A stretch of DNA of 64,000 bases from Cellulomonas sp. JZ18 (GCF_009720485.1 NZ_CP045245.1:2294001-2358000); one strand, 5' to 3'. Counted from the first letter of the stretch, positions 1 through 13,557 are shown. The notes: a model not told the origin generated them from the sequence alone. Numbers and translations are program-made.

Positions 1-200
1 GGCGGCCAGCTCCTCGGCCTCGCCGGGCGCCGACGCCATCGCCGGCGACGCGCCGACCGCGAGCAGGGTGTTGGCGACGAGGTTCGTCGTCACCTCGTTG
101 GTCAGGCACTGGACGAGCGGGGTCCGTGCCCGCAGGTCGGCCAACGCCGCCGCGGCGGCCGCGGCGAGGTCGGGTGGGCAGGGACGGCAGGCGTCGTCAT
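1..200 (-). CDS. thiM: hydroxyethylthiazole kinase, 5' end only
   Basis: This is the N-terminal part (about 67 codons) of ThiM, which phosphorylates the thiazole alcohol in thiamine salvage; the rest lies beyond the window. After a short alanine-rich stretch the frame reads [19 protein letters not shown] followed by [15 protein letters not shown], the typical ThiM substrate-site start. The ATG (198-200) opens MTTPAVPAH, but the ThiM frame is only reached if one C is added to the short C run at about 172-174, so one base appears to be missing. A TPP riboswitch directly precedes the start. Family assignment is strong despite truncation because both the motif and the riboswitch agree. Confidence 0.85.
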
Positions 201-201
201 C

Positions 202-285
202 GCGACATCCCTTCGCTCGTGCTAACGAGATCAGGTTCGACGGGTGTGATCTCAGCCCTGCCTGGTGCAGGGCACCCCGTGTCGC
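202..285 (-). promoter_or_regulatory. TPP riboswitch (THI element) controlling thiM
   Basis: Read on the minus strand this segment has the conserved TPP aptamer blocks in order: ACGGGGTGCC, GGGCTGAGATCACACCCG, GAACCTGATCTCGTTAGCAC and GCGAAGGGA. The closing P1 stem is GCGACA (5', 280-285) with TGTCGC (3', 202-207). The thiM ATG follows one base after P1, and the only Shine-Dalgarno-like sequence (GAAGGGA) lies inside the aptamer 3' strand. This arrangement fits direct translational control: ligand binding would hide the ribosome site. Confidence 0.95.
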
Positions 286-367
286 CGGCCACCGTAGCGC
301 AGCGAGGGACGCATCCGGACGGACCGGACCATTCCTCGGACCGGACGGCCGTCCGGAGCGGGCACGA

Positions 368-403
368 CGACGGGGGCGGGTCCGGTGGGACCCGCCCCCG
401 TCG
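368..403. terminator. strong hairpin between thiM riboswitch and nuclease gene
   Basis: A perfect 16-bp GC stem (arms 368-383 and 388-403) with a 4-base loop lies 15 bases past the nuclease stop codon. It has no T tract, as is usual in very GC-rich actinobacteria, and probably ends the nuclease transcript. Confidence 0.7.
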
Positions 404-417
404 CAGGGGCCGGCGCG

Positions 418-3400
418 TCAGCGGCGCACGGTCACCGTCCGGCTCGTGCTGCCCTCGACGTTCGCGGCGTCGTCGGGGACGAAGACCGCGGTGAGGCGGT
501 GCGTCCCGCGGCCGAGGTCGCGCGGCAGGGTGCCGATCGCGACGCCGAGCACGACGGGGGCCTCGGCCACGACGCGGTCACCCTCCCGCAGCTGCACGGT
601 GCCCGACGGCAGGCGCAGCGTGTCGAGGCGGACCGTGGCGACCCACGGCGACGGCAGGAACGACACCGGCGACGACACGACGTGCAGCGTGGTGCTGCTG
701 CCGACCCTCTCGACCGTCACCGTGACCGGGTCCGACTGCGAGCCCGCGACCTGCGCGCTGCCCGCGTACCGGGCGACGACGTCGTACGTGCCCGCCGGCG
801 TGCCGGCCGGCAGCGTGAGCACCGCCTGCCCGCCGCGCAGGGTCGCGGTGCCGAGGACGGTGTCGCCCGCGACGAACTCGACCTGACCCGTCACCCGCAC
901 GTCGGACGTGACCCGTGCCGTCAGCCGCACGCGCGGCGCGAGGTCGCCGTGCACCTGGCTGTCCGGCTGCGCCGTGAGCGTGGTGGTCGACGACGGCACG
1001 CCGTCCTCCACGACCAGCGGCAGCGTCACGGTCGTGCCGCTGGGCTGCGCCACGAGCGTGAGCGTCCGGGTGCCGGGCGCGGTGCCCTCGGGCACCGTGA
1101 CCGTGACGGTGCCGGACGCGTCCGGTCCCTCGCCCCGAGCGAGCGGCGCCGTGCCGAGCACGACGTCGTCGAGGCGCACCTCGAGGGAGGTGTTCTCCGG
1201 CGCTCCGAGGCTCGTGAGGTTGAGCCCGGTGACGGGGAACGTGAGCTCCGCGCCCGCCTCCACGCTCTGCGGCAGCGCCGGCACAGCGACCGCCCGCTCG
1301 CGGAAGTCCGGCGCGAGGCCGGGGTTGGCCTGCAGGTAGGCGATCCACGCGTCGCGGTCCACGAGACCGGAGTCGGCGGTGTCCTGCCCCTCGGCGAGGA
1401 CGCGGAAGTTGTCGCCGCCCTGCGCGAGGAAGGAGAACGTGCCGATGCGGTACTCGGCGTCGGGGTCGAGCGGCGCGCCGTCGACCGTGACCGAGGTGAT
1501 GCGCTCGCCCTGGGGACGCGACGCGTCGTAGGTGTACGACACGTTGTCCGACAGGCCGAGCTGCAGGTACGGCCGGCTCGGGACGTTGCCGTCCTCGTCC
1601 GTCTGCCACTGCTGCTCGAGCATCGTCCTGACCTGGGCGCCCGTGAGCGTGGTCGTCCAGAGGTTGTTGACGAACGGCAGCACCGCGTTGGCCTCGGCGT
1701 ACGTGATCGTGCCGTCGGGGGCCTGGAACAGCTCGTTGCGCAGGCCGCCGGGGTTGACGACGCCGATCTGCGCGCCGCCCCGCTCGGGGGCGTCGAGCGT
1801 GTCGAGCAGCGCGTCCGCGACGAGGTTGCCGAGCGTGGACTCGCGGCTGCGGTCGTCGCGGCCGGTGCTCGGCAGCGGGCCGGGGCCGACGTAGCGGCCG
1901 TCGACGTACGCGCCGCCGGCGTAGGCCGTCGTGATGTCCGCCGTCACCGACCCGACCGGCTGGTTGCCGACCTCGGCGGCGTACGCGAGTGCCGCGTCGA
2001 CGATCGTCTTCACCTCGGCCACGCGCGGGTACGCCGCGACGAGCTCGGCGTCCGCCGTCGTCGTGCGGGCGACGTTCTCCGCGGTGGAGGCCGTCACCTC
2101 ACCCGACTCGCGGTCGTACGTCAGGACCACCTTGCCGAGGAACTCCCCGTACGAGCCGGTCTGCAGCACCGGCCGCGTCCCGTCCTCGCCCGGCACGGGC
2201 GCCTGCCACGCGTACTGCTTGTGCGTGTGGCCGGTGAAGATGGCGTCCACCGCGGCGGACGTCTGCGTGACGATGTCGGCGAAGGCGCCGCCGGCGGCGA
2301 CCTCCTCCTCGAGCGTCGAGCCGTCCGGCGTGCCGGCGCCGGCGCCCTCGTGGTACTCGGCGACTACCACGTCGGCCTCGCCGTTCGACTCGTCGCCGTC
2401 GGTCAGCTGCGCCGCGACGCGGTTGACCGCCTCGACCGGGTCGCCGAACTCGAGCGACGCCACGCCGCCCGGGCTCACCAGCGTCGGCGTCTCCTGCGTG
2501 ACCGCGCCGATGACGCCGACCGTCACCCCCGCCATGTCGAGCAGCGCGTACTCCTCGAGCGCCGGCGTGGTGGTGCCCGCGCGGTAGACGTTCGCACCCA
2601 GGTACGGGAACCGCGCGTTCTCGCCGCCCGCGATGACACGGTCGACGAGGTCGTCGTACCCGCCGTCGAACTCGTGGTTGCCGACCGCCGACGCCGCCAG
2701 GTCGAGCGCGTTCAGCACGTCGATCGTCGGCTGGTCCTGCTGGACCGAGGACGCGAACAGCGAGGCGCCGATGTTGTCACCGGCGGACAGGAACGCCGCG
2801 GCACCGCCGGCGGCCTCCGCCGCCGCCCGCTGCTGCTCGACCGTCCCGGCCACCTTGACCGTGTTCGCGTCGATGCGGCCGTGGAAGTCGTTGACGTTGA
2901 GGAACGTCAGGTCGACCGGCCCCTCGTTCGCGTCGCCCGCGGTGAGCCCGACGACCACGGGGTCGTGGTCGGAGGACCGGTACGGGCCCGGGTCGTGGTA
3001 GGTCGTCGCGTGGTAGCCGTAGCGGCTGTACTCGAGCGCGATCGACTCGCCCGCGTTGATCTCCCAGACGTCCGCGCCCGTGGCGCGCGCGGCGGCCGCC
3101 TCGTTGAGCAGGACGTGGTCGAGCGAGCCGGACAGGCCCTGGAACGAGTAGCTCCACTGGCCCGGCGCCAGCGTGCTCACGGCGTCGACGTAGCCGGCGT
3201 CGTAGAGGACGCGCAGCGGGTCCTCCTGCGTGTACGCGTTGAAGTCGCCGACCAGCGCGACCGCCTCCGCGTCGCCCTGCACCGTCGGCACCCAGTCGCG
3301 CAGCGCCGTGGCCTGCCGCACCCGCGACTCGTTCGACGCCCCCTGGCCGTCGCCCGCGTCACGGTCGCCCGGCCAGGGACCCGCCGAGCCCTTCGACTTG

Positions 3401-5437
3401 AAGTGGTTCACCACGACGAGCACGGGCTCCCCGCCGCCGACGGGCGTGAACGCCTGCGCGATGGGCTCCCGCGCGTTCTGGAACGCCTCGCCCTCGTCGC
3501 TCTGGTCCCCCAGGGCGCGCGACGCCCCCGTGGGGTGACCGCCGCGGGCTGGTAGATGAGCGCGTTCGTGATGACGTCCTGACCGGACGGGTCCGGCAGC
3601 TCGTCCGACGACGGCACATACGCCCAGCGCTCCTCGCCGGCCGCCGCGTTGAGCGCCTCGACGAGCGTCGCGAGGGCCTCGTCCGCGACGCCGTCGACGC
3701 GCGCCGAGTTCTCGATCTCGAGCAGGCCGACGACGTCCGCGTCGAGCCCGTTGATCGCGGCGACGACCTTCTCCTGCTGCCGGGCGAGGTCGTCCGGGTC
3801 CCAGGCCCCGCGCTGGTCGCAGCCCTCGTCGACCGTGACCGGCTCGTCGTCCGGGGTCGTGTACGGGACGCACGACGGCGTCTGCGCGCCGAGGGTCGTG
3901 AAGTAGTTGAGCACGTTGAACGACGCGACGGACACGTCGCCGCCGACCGCCTCGGGGCGGGCGTCCGGTCGTTCTCGAACGTCGCCGGGGCCGGGCCGCC
4001 CGCCACGAGCGGGGCCGTCGGGTTGAGCTTCCAGGCGTTGTTGCGGTAGTCGACGACGACGGGCTCGACGAACTGCACCGCGGCACCGACGCGCACCGGG
4101 TTCTGGGTCGACACGTACGGCGGCGTCAGCTCGTGCCCGTTGTCGCCCAGGAAGTTCGTCGTCGCGCCGTCGTCCAGGGTGACCCGCCGCGCGGCGTTGT
4201 CGGCCACGACGGCGGCCGCCTCGGGCGTGCCGGGCCGCGCCACCTCGGTCGGCTGCAGCAGCGGGGTCGTGCCCGTCGCCAGCCCCACCTCGCCGTACTG
4301 GTTGGTCGTGTACGTGTTGGAGACGGTGAGGTCGCCCGTCGGCAGGAAGAGCATCGACTCCAGCGCCTCGCGCGTGGCGTCGTCGGCCGGCCATGCGCCC
4401 TCGACCGGCACCGGAGCCGGCGCGGGGTCGAGCACGGTGACGTCGGCGAGGGACCCGACGGTGAGCTGCGTGAGCCCGTTGAACTCCGCGACCTCGCCCG
4501 TCACGCGCAGGTGCTGCCCGACCTCCACCGCGCCGACCGTGGCCTGCGAGTAGACGAAGATCGCGTCGGAGGCTGAGCGGCCGGCGGGTGCACCGCCGCC
4601 CGTGCCGGGCGTCTGCAGGACGTAGCCCCGGAACCCGCCGGTCGGGTACGCCGCAGTGACGACGCCCGTCGTGGTGACGCGCCGGCCGACGACGGGCGAC
4701 GCCGCACCGGTGCCCTGGATCTGCGCGATCGTGCGCTCGGCCGGGTCGGACGAGGTCGGCGTGGGGGTCGGCGTGGGGGTCGGCGTCGGGCTGGGCCCGG
4801 GCTCCTGGCCGGACGCCGTGGGGGTGGGCGTGCCGAGCACGAAGTCGGCCGCGTTGTCCGCCGTGTTGGTCCCCGCGGCGTCGCGCTGGACCGACGTCGT
4901 GTTCGACGTGCCCGGCGCGGGCCCCGACCCGGCGTACGACGAGACGCGCGGACCGAATCCCACGAGGTCGACCACGGCGGGCACGTCCGCGCAGCCGGTG
5001 CCGCAGGACAGCGCCTGCGCGGACGACGTCAGCGCGACCTTGCCCGTCGACCCGCTCATCGGGATCGTCCCGGTGACGTCCGGCTCGATCTCCACGCTGC
5101 CGCCGGCACCGCGGGCCTGCCCGACGAGCAGGTGCCCGCCGGCCGGGACGCTCGCGCCCGTCAGGGGCGTCACCTGCCAGGTGTCACCGGTCGCGGACGC
5201 GTACTGGACCGCCCAGCCGGAGACGTCGACGGGCGCGTCGCCCGGGTTGTACAGCTCGACGAAGTCCTGGGTCAGGGTGGCGCCGCTGTTGCCGCCGCCC
5301 CCGTAGACCTCGGAGATGACCACCGGGGCGTCCGGTGAGACGGCGGCCTGGGCCGCCCCTGCCGTGACGACGCCACCGGTGAGCATCAGCCCGAGCGCGG
5401 TCAGCGCCCCGGTGGTCGTCCGTCCTCGTGCGTGCAC
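418..5437 (-). CDS. secreted multidomain nuclease / 5'-nucleotidase (ExeM/NucH-like), two assembly frameshifts
   Basis: Predicted exported enzyme of about 1,673 residues that would degrade extracellular nucleic acid and release phosphate. The GTG start (5435-5437) has GAAGGAGA six bases upstream. Order: signal peptide (to AGAAQA, about residue 30); lamin-tail domain beginning VVISEVYGGGGNSG; a PTPTPT linker; an OB-like segment (RTIAQIQGTGAASPVVGRRV); endonuclease/exonuclease/phosphatase domain (VASFNVLNYF, LLEIENS, VNHFKSKG, VGDFNAY, SSDHDPVVV); calcineurin-type 5'-nucleotidase (FLNVNDFHGRID, SAGDNIGAS, VGNHEFDGG, FTGHTHKQY); 5'-nucleotidase C-terminal domain; and Ig-like repeats at the end. 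Two frame breaks, near 3954-3957 and 3532-3535, are each repaired by adding one G to a run of four. It is the only gene here between two strong terminators, with its own promoter region. No LPXTG or lipobox is visible, so release to the medium or loose wall binding is inferred. Confidence 0.85.
4755..4790. repeat. 12-base tandem repeat encoding a PT linker
   Basis: Tandem units of GGCGTGGGGGTC encode the proline-threonine linker between the lamin-tail and nuclease parts of the secreted nuclease. Such repeats can change copy number by slippage and alter linker length. Confidence 0.75.
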
Positions 5438-5604
5438 GCGAGTCTCCTTCGTCGGGGCACAGGCTCGTGCGGGTGCTGCGGGTGCTGCGGGTGCGGCGCC
5501 GACGCCGCGTGAGGGGTGCTGCGCGACGCTGCGCAGCGAAACGGCCGCTCGTGGCGGCCGGGTCCACCCTGCGTGGTTGGTCCGGTCCGCCGCAACTACC
5601 CGAC

Positions 5605-5622
5605 AGTAACCATTCGGTGAAC
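5605..5622 (-). promoter_or_regulatory. possible Pho box and promoter upstream of the secreted nuclease
   Basis: On the minus strand GTTCACC (5616-5622) and GGTTACT (5605-5611) are spaced 11 bases start to start, like the direct-repeat PHO box bound by PhoP in Streptomyces. TTCACC and TAGTTG, 17 bases apart, could also be -35 and -10 elements. Phosphate control would suit an enzyme that frees phosphate from nucleotides. The second repeat matches weakly, so this is tentative. Confidence 0.35.
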
Positions 5623-5705
5623 TCGTCCCATGTGCCGGATCCGCGCCTCGCCCCGCGGCGACGGCGGCGCACGGGGTCCGGACGTCGGCGGACGCCGGCA
5701 CCGAC

Positions 5706-5751
5706 GACGACGGCGGCGGCCGGGGATCGCTCCCCGGCCGCCGCCGTCGTC
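5706..5751. terminator. terminator after pheT
   Basis: A perfect 21-bp stem (arms 5706-5726 and 5731-5751) with a 4-base TCGC loop stands 14 bases past the pheT stop. No T tract follows. It is the longest perfect hairpin I found in the window and separates pheST from the nuclease gene. Confidence 0.85.
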
Positions 5752-5764
5752 CTGGTGCGTGCGC

Positions 5765-9520
<3,756 letters not shown>

Positions 9521-9769
9521 GTGGCGCCCGTCCCGGGGCCGGGGTCGGCGTCCGCGCCCGCGCGCGTCGCCCGACCCCGTGTCGCAGCCCGCCGCTCAGC
9601 GGCTCATCGGCGCGGCCCGGGGACGGGCCGGGCGAATCGACGACCACCGACGGCCGTCGGGCGCACGCCGGTGCGTGCGAGGGCTGCGGACATGCCGTCC
9701 ATGGTGCCACCCCGCGCACCGCGCCCGCAGCCGACCGGCACCTCGGGTGCCGTCCGTCCCGCGCCGGGC

Positions 9770-10408
9770 TCATCCCCCCAGCGCCCACTCCCCCACCGTG
9801 CGGTACAGCGGCCCCCCGCCGCGCCCCTCGCCCGGGCGGGACTCGACGAGCGTCACCGCCGCGACCTGCCACGCGGGACCGTCGTACACGGCGAGCGCCT
9901 GCGCCAGGGCGTCGACGGGGTCCGGCTCACCGGCCGCGGCGGTGCGCCCGCCGGGGCCGCGCGCGCCGTGCGGTGCCCCGCGCCGGCGCGGGGGACGCGA
10001 CCCCGGGCGCGCACGTCCGACGGTCAGGTGCGGCCGGTTGCGAGGACGGTCGTCCGGACGCGCGCCCAGCGCGTCGCCGACCGCCCGCGCACCCGCGGAC
10101 AGCCGGGACATGGCGTCCACGTCGCCCCCCACGCCGACCCACAGGGTCCGGTGGGAGAAGACGCCGGCCCCGCGCAGCGCGAGCTCGAACGGCGCCGTCA
10201 CCCCGGCCAGCGCCTCCAGGTCGGCGGCGAGGTCGTCGGCCAGCGCGTCGGGCACCGCGCCGTAGAACGCGGCGGTCAGGTGCCAGGCGTCGCGGGCCGT
10301 CCAGCGGACGGGCTCCTCGGGCCCTCCCCGTGGGCGCACCGCGGCGAGCGCGAGGTCCAGGTGGTCCAGGACGTCGGCCGGGGGCCACACCGCCGCGAAC
10401 AGACGCAT
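9770..10408 (-). CDS. thpR: RNA 2',3'-cyclic phosphodiesterase (2H family, LigT/ThpR)
   Basis: A 212-residue 2H phosphoesterase that opens 2',3'-cyclic phosphates on RNA; the in vivo substrate in bacteria is unclear. The start MRLFAAVWPPADVL is typical of the family. Both catalytic H-x-T-x motifs are present: HLTA (in WHLTAAFYG, about residue 43) and HLTV (about residue 127, in RPHLTVGRAR). An arginine- and proline-rich insert follows the second motif. It lies 41 bases downstream of the TrmH-type methyltransferase stop codon and upstream of the pheS promoter, so it could be the last gene of the ribosomal-protein transcript or have its own promoter. Confidence 0.88.
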   Translation of the reverse strand: MRLFAAVWPPADVLDHLDLALAAVRPRGGPEEPVRWTARDAWHLTAAFYGAVPDALADDLAADLEALAGVTAPFELALRGAGVFSHRTLWVGVGGDVDAMSRLSAGARAVGDALGARPDDRPRNRPHLTVGRARPGSRPPRRRGAPHGARGPGGRTAAAGEPDPVDALAQALAVYDGPAWQVAAVTLVESRPGEGRGGGPLYRTVGEWALGG

Positions 10409-10449
10409 GGCGTCAGCCTGCCAGGTCGGCGCCCACGCGGCCGGACTCG

Positions 10450-11283
10450 TCAGCGGCGTTGTGCGCGCGCCGAGGCGAAGAGGCACACCGCGGCGGCGGT
10501 CGCCAGGTTGAGCGACTCCGCACGGCCCCGGATGGGCACGCGCACCACGGCGTCGGCGAGCGCCCGGTCGTCGTCGCTCATGCCCCAGGCCTCGTTGCCG
10601 AACACCCACGCCGTGGGGGCCGCGAGGTCCGGCACGCCCGCCGGTGCGGCGCCGGCGACGTCGAGCAGCGCGTCGAGGTCGTGCTCGCCCCGGCCGTCCG
10701 CCGCCAGCACGCACAGGCCGGCCGCCCGCAGGTCGGCCACGACGTCGGCGAGCTCCCCGCCCGTGGCCACGGGCAGGTGGAACAGCGACCCCGCGGTGGA
10801 GCGCACGACCTTGGGGTTGTGCACGTCGACGCTCGCGCCGGTGAGCAGGACGCCGTCCGCGCCGGCGGCGTCGGCGGTCCGCACGACCGTGCCCGCGTTC
10901 CCCGGGTCCCGGACCTGGGACAGCACCGCGACGAGCCGCGGTGCGTGCGCGAGCACCTCGGCGCGACCCGGCAGCGCGGCGTCCACGACCGCGACGAGCT
11001 GCTGCGCGTCGGGGCTCATCGCGTCGAGGACCTCGGTGCTGCCGCGCCGGACGCGCACGCCCGCCGCCGCGGCGGCGGCCACGACGTCGGCGTACCGGTC
11101 GGCCGCGTCGGGGCCCACGTACACCTCCCGGACCTGGTCGGGAACCTCGGCGACGGCCTCGCGCACCGACTGCGGGCCCTCGACGAGGAACGTCCCGGTG
11201 CGGCGGCGCACGGACCGCTGCGCGAGCGAGCGCACGTGCTTGACCCGGTCGGCGCGCGGGTTGGTCATCGTCTCGTCGGGCAC
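10450..11283 (-). CDS. TrmH/SpoU-family RNA 2'-O-methyltransferase
   Basis: SAM-dependent RNA ribose methyltransferase of the SPOUT class, 277 aa; the rRNA or tRNA target cannot be told from sequence. Residues 10-95 form the substrate-binding domain (RRRTGTFLVEGPQSVREAV). The knotted catalytic domain carries motif 1 (VRDPGNAGTVVRTADAAGAD), motif 2 (VFGNEAWGMS) and motif 3 (VPIRGRAESLNLATAAAV). I chose the GTG at 11283 because GGGAGA lies nine bases upstream; an ATG five codons later is possible but has no clear ribosome site. A SpoU-type gene after rplT and before pheST is the usual order in actinobacteria. Confidence 0.92.
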   Translation of the reverse strand: MPDETMTNPRADRVKHVRSLAQRSVRRRTGTFLVEGPQSVREAVAEVPDQVREVYVGPDAADRYADVVAAAAAAGVRVRRGSTEVLDAMSPDAQQLVAVVDAALPGRAEVLAHAPRLVAVLSQVRDPGNAGTVVRTADAAGADGVLLTGASVDVHNPKVVRSTAGSLFHLPVATGGELADVVADLRAAGLCVLAADGRGEHDLDALLDVAGAAPAGVPDLAAPTAWVFGNEAWGMSDDDRALADAVVRVPIRGRAESLNLATAAAVCLFASARAQRR

Positions 11284-11404
11284 CGGGTCATTCTCCCGTG
11301 TGCCGCGCGGGCCCCGCGCCCGTGCGCTCCCGGTCCCGCGGCTGCGCGCACCCCGCGGTGCTCACCCGGCGGCGCGCACCCGGCGCGCACCTGCCCGCAG
11401 ACGC

Positions 11405-11441
11405 CACCGCCCCCGCCGTCACGAGGACGGCGGGGGCGGTG
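11405..11441. terminator. terminator after rplT
   Basis: A perfect 16-bp GC stem (arms 11405-11420 and 11426-11441) with a 5-base loop lies 17 bases past the rplT stop, separating infC-rpmI-rplT from the methyltransferase gene. Confidence 0.8.
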
Positions 11442-11457
11442 CGAGCGGTGCGTCGGC

Positions 11458-11844
11458 TCAGGCGGCGGTGGCCGGAGCGTTGACGTCCTCGGGGAGGGCG
11501 TCCTTCGCGACCTGGACGAGCGCGGCGAACGCGGCGGCGTCGTTCACGGCCAGGTCGGCGAGCACGCGACGGTCGACCTCGACACCCGCGGCCTTGAGGC
11601 CCTGGATGAGGCGGTTGTAGGTCAGGCCGTTCTCGCGCGAGGCGGCGTTGATGCGCTGGATCCACAGCTTGCGGAAGTCGCCCTTGCGCGCCTTGCGGTC
11701 GCGGTAGGCGTAGACGAGGGAGTGGGTGACCTGCTCCTTCGCCTTGCGGTACAGGCGCGACCGCTGACCGCGGTAGCCGCTGGCCTTCTCGAGGGTCGAG
11801 CGGCGCTTCTTCTGGGCGTTGACCGCCCGCTTCACGCGTGCCAC
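11458..11844 (-). CDS. rplT: 50S ribosomal protein L20
   Basis: L20, 128 aa, binds 23S rRNA early in 50S assembly and in many bacteria represses its own operon through the infC leader. The N-terminal basic tail ([15 protein letters not shown], then [20 protein letters not shown]) and the globular part ([39 protein letters not shown]) are typical. It is the last gene of infC-rpmI-rplT, with a strong terminator behind it. The leader of this operon contains a matching attenuator-like hairpin. Confidence 0.98.
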   Translation of the reverse strand: MARVKRAVNAQKKRRSTLEKASGYRGQRSRLYRKAKEQVTHSLVYAYRDRKARKGDFRKLWIQRINAASRENGLTYNRLIQGLKAAGVEVDRRVLADLAVNDAAAFAALVQVAKDALPEDVNAPATAA

Positions 11845-11910
11845 GTGATGCTCCTTGCTTCGGGTCCGGGGCCCGGCGCTCCCCGCGGCGCCACGTGGGC
11901 GCCGCTGGGG

Positions 11911-12105
11911 TCAGCGGCCGAGCAGCTTCTTGATCTTCGGGGTGTCGGCGGGCGAGACGACGACGTCACCGGCGATGCGGCGGGTGCGGCGGCTCGACTT
12001 GTGCTCCAGCAGGTGGCGGCCGCCGGCCTGCTCGCGCATGACCTTGCCGGTGCCGGTGACCCGGAACCGCTTCTTGGCACCGGAGTGCGTCTTGTTCTTC
12101 GGCAT
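11911..12105 (-). CDS. rpmI: 50S ribosomal protein L35
   Basis: L35, 64 aa, a small basic 50S protein. [20 protein letters not shown] is diagnostic. I chose the ATG at 12105 over an in-frame upstream start because GGAGAG stands about seven bases before it and the protein then has the family length. It is the middle gene of the infC-rpmI-rplT operon. Confidence 0.98.
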   Translation of the reverse strand: MPKNKTHSGAKKRFRVTGTGKVMREQAGGRHLLEHKSSRRTRRIAGDVVVSPADTPKIKKLLGR

Positions 12106-12189
12106 GGCTGCCGTCTCTCCTTGTCGTTCGCATCGCACGGTCGTGCGACTCGGGGCGTGCGGGACGTCCTGGCGGACGTGCCGGGTCGG

Positions 12190-13246
12190 TCAGCTGGCGT
12201 CGTCGCCCGACCCGCGCGGACCGGGCCGCGGGGCCGGCTTCGGGGCACCGCCGGGACGCGGGCCCGGACGGGCCGCCGACGGCGTCGCCGTCGAGGGCGC
12301 GGCCGGACGCGGCGCGGCGGGCCGGGGCGCCGGCGGGCGCGGCGTCTGCGGACGGGGCGTCGCGGTGGGCGCCGCCGGTCGCGCGGGGCGGCGGCGGGAC
12401 GCGAGGCGGACGTGGCGGGACGGGCCGGCGTCGCCGGTCGCGCCGGCGACGCAGGACGCGACGCGGGCGTGGCAGGACGGGCCGGACGCGCCGGGGCCGG
12501 CTCGGCGGGCGCCTGCGGCTCGGGAGCGCGGGGGCAGGAGCCTGCTCGACGGGGGCCTCGACGGCCGGGGCCTGGGCCGCGGGGGCCTGGGTCGCGGGGG
12601 CCTGCGCCGGACGTGCCGGGGCGGCGGCCGGGGCGGACGCCGCCTCGGCGGCGGGGGCGCCGTCGGCCTGCTCGGCCGGCTGCTCCTCGCGCTGCTGCGC
12701 CGCGGCCGCGCGCCGCTGCTCCTTCTGCTGGTCCGCCTTCTTCTTCGTCGGCCCCAGCACCATGATCATGTTGCGGCCGTCCTGCTTCGGCATGCTCTCG
12801 ATGAAGCCGAGCTCGGCGACGTCGGCGGCGAGCCGCTGCAGCAGGCGCACGCCCATCTCCGGGCGCGACTGCTCGCGACCGCGGAACATGATCATGACCT
12901 TGACCTTGTCGCCGGCCTTGAGGAACCGCTCGACGTGGCCCTTCTTCGTGCCGTAGTCGTGCGGGTCGATCTTGAGCCGGAAGCGGATCTCCTTGAGGAC
13001 GGTGTTGGCCTGGTTCCGCCGGGCCTCACGCGCCTTCATGTCGGCCTCGTACTTGAACTTGCCGAAGTCCATGATCTTGCACACGGGCGGACGGGCCGTG
13101 GGCGCGACCTCGACCAGGTCGAGGTCCGCGTCCTGGGCCAGACGCAGGGCGTCCTCCAGGCGCACGATGCCGACCTGCTCGCCGTTGGGTCCGACGAGTC
13201 GGACCTCGGCGACGCGGATCCGATCGTTGATGCGGGGCTCGCTGAT
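12190..13246 (-). CDS. infC: translation initiation factor IF-3 with long Pro/Ala tail; ATC start; two assembly frameshifts
   Basis: IF-3 binds the 30S subunit and checks start codons. The core is clear: [20 protein letters not shown] (N domain), the linker, [15 protein letters not shown], and the C domain ([36 protein letters not shown]). No ATG, GTG or TTG fits near the conserved start; an ATC at 13244-13246 does, with GAGGAG six bases upstream, giving SEPRIND directly after the initiator. Rare AUU/AUC/AUA starts are a known trait of infC used for self-regulation. After about residue 185 the protein continues for roughly 165 residues rich in Pro, Ala, Arg and Thr, ending [10 protein letters not shown]. 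Two one-base deletions in C runs (about 12522-12524 and 12385-12388) must be repaired to keep this frame. Bacterial IF-3 is often near 180-200 aa, so 352 aa is long. Confidence 0.9.
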
Positions 13247-13291
13247 GTGGTGCTCCTCGGGTTCGTCGTGGTGGACCCCAGGAACGAGGAA

Positions 13292-13320
13292 GGCCCCCGC
13301 CCTGGGCACAGGCGGAGGCC
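13292..13320 (-). terminator. attenuator-like hairpin in the infC leader
   Basis: On the minus strand GGCCTCCGCC (arm) and GGCGGGGGCC (arm) enclose a 9-base loop, followed by TTCCTCGTTCC. It sits 45 bases upstream of the infC start, where many bacteria place an L20- or IF3-responsive terminator. The leader upstream (to about 13560) holds more GC-rich inverted segments that could form an antiterminator; that is inference. Confidence 0.65.
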
Positions 13321-13557
13321 ACGTCCGAACGGCGGTGCGCACGGCGACCACCGACCGGGCCGACGGACGTGCCGCCGACCCGAGGACTGGGACCCGGTCC
13401 CTGTCGCCGGCGCGAGGCCGGACGGGCGGGACCCAGGTGGGAAGGACTCCACTTGTGCACCCGCTCCATCACGCACCCCCGACTCCGGCACGGACACCCG
13501 GGGGTGGCCGTGCGGCGGGACGAGGGCGCGCGACAGCGCGGGTCAGTCACCGACGAC

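Noticed and set aside
385..3555. Very long open frame on the plus strand opposite the nuclease gene (and similar ones opposite pheT, dnaE, murD, ftsI)
   Set aside because: Third-position GC in real genes removes stops from antisense frames. The translations are Arg/Ala/Pro/His-rich with no family motifs.
13247..13460. N-terminal extension of IF-3 or a leader peptide beginning at an upstream ATG/GTG
   Set aside because: It would run through the leader hairpin, and its sequence is not IF-3-like. The ATC start with GAGGAG fits better.
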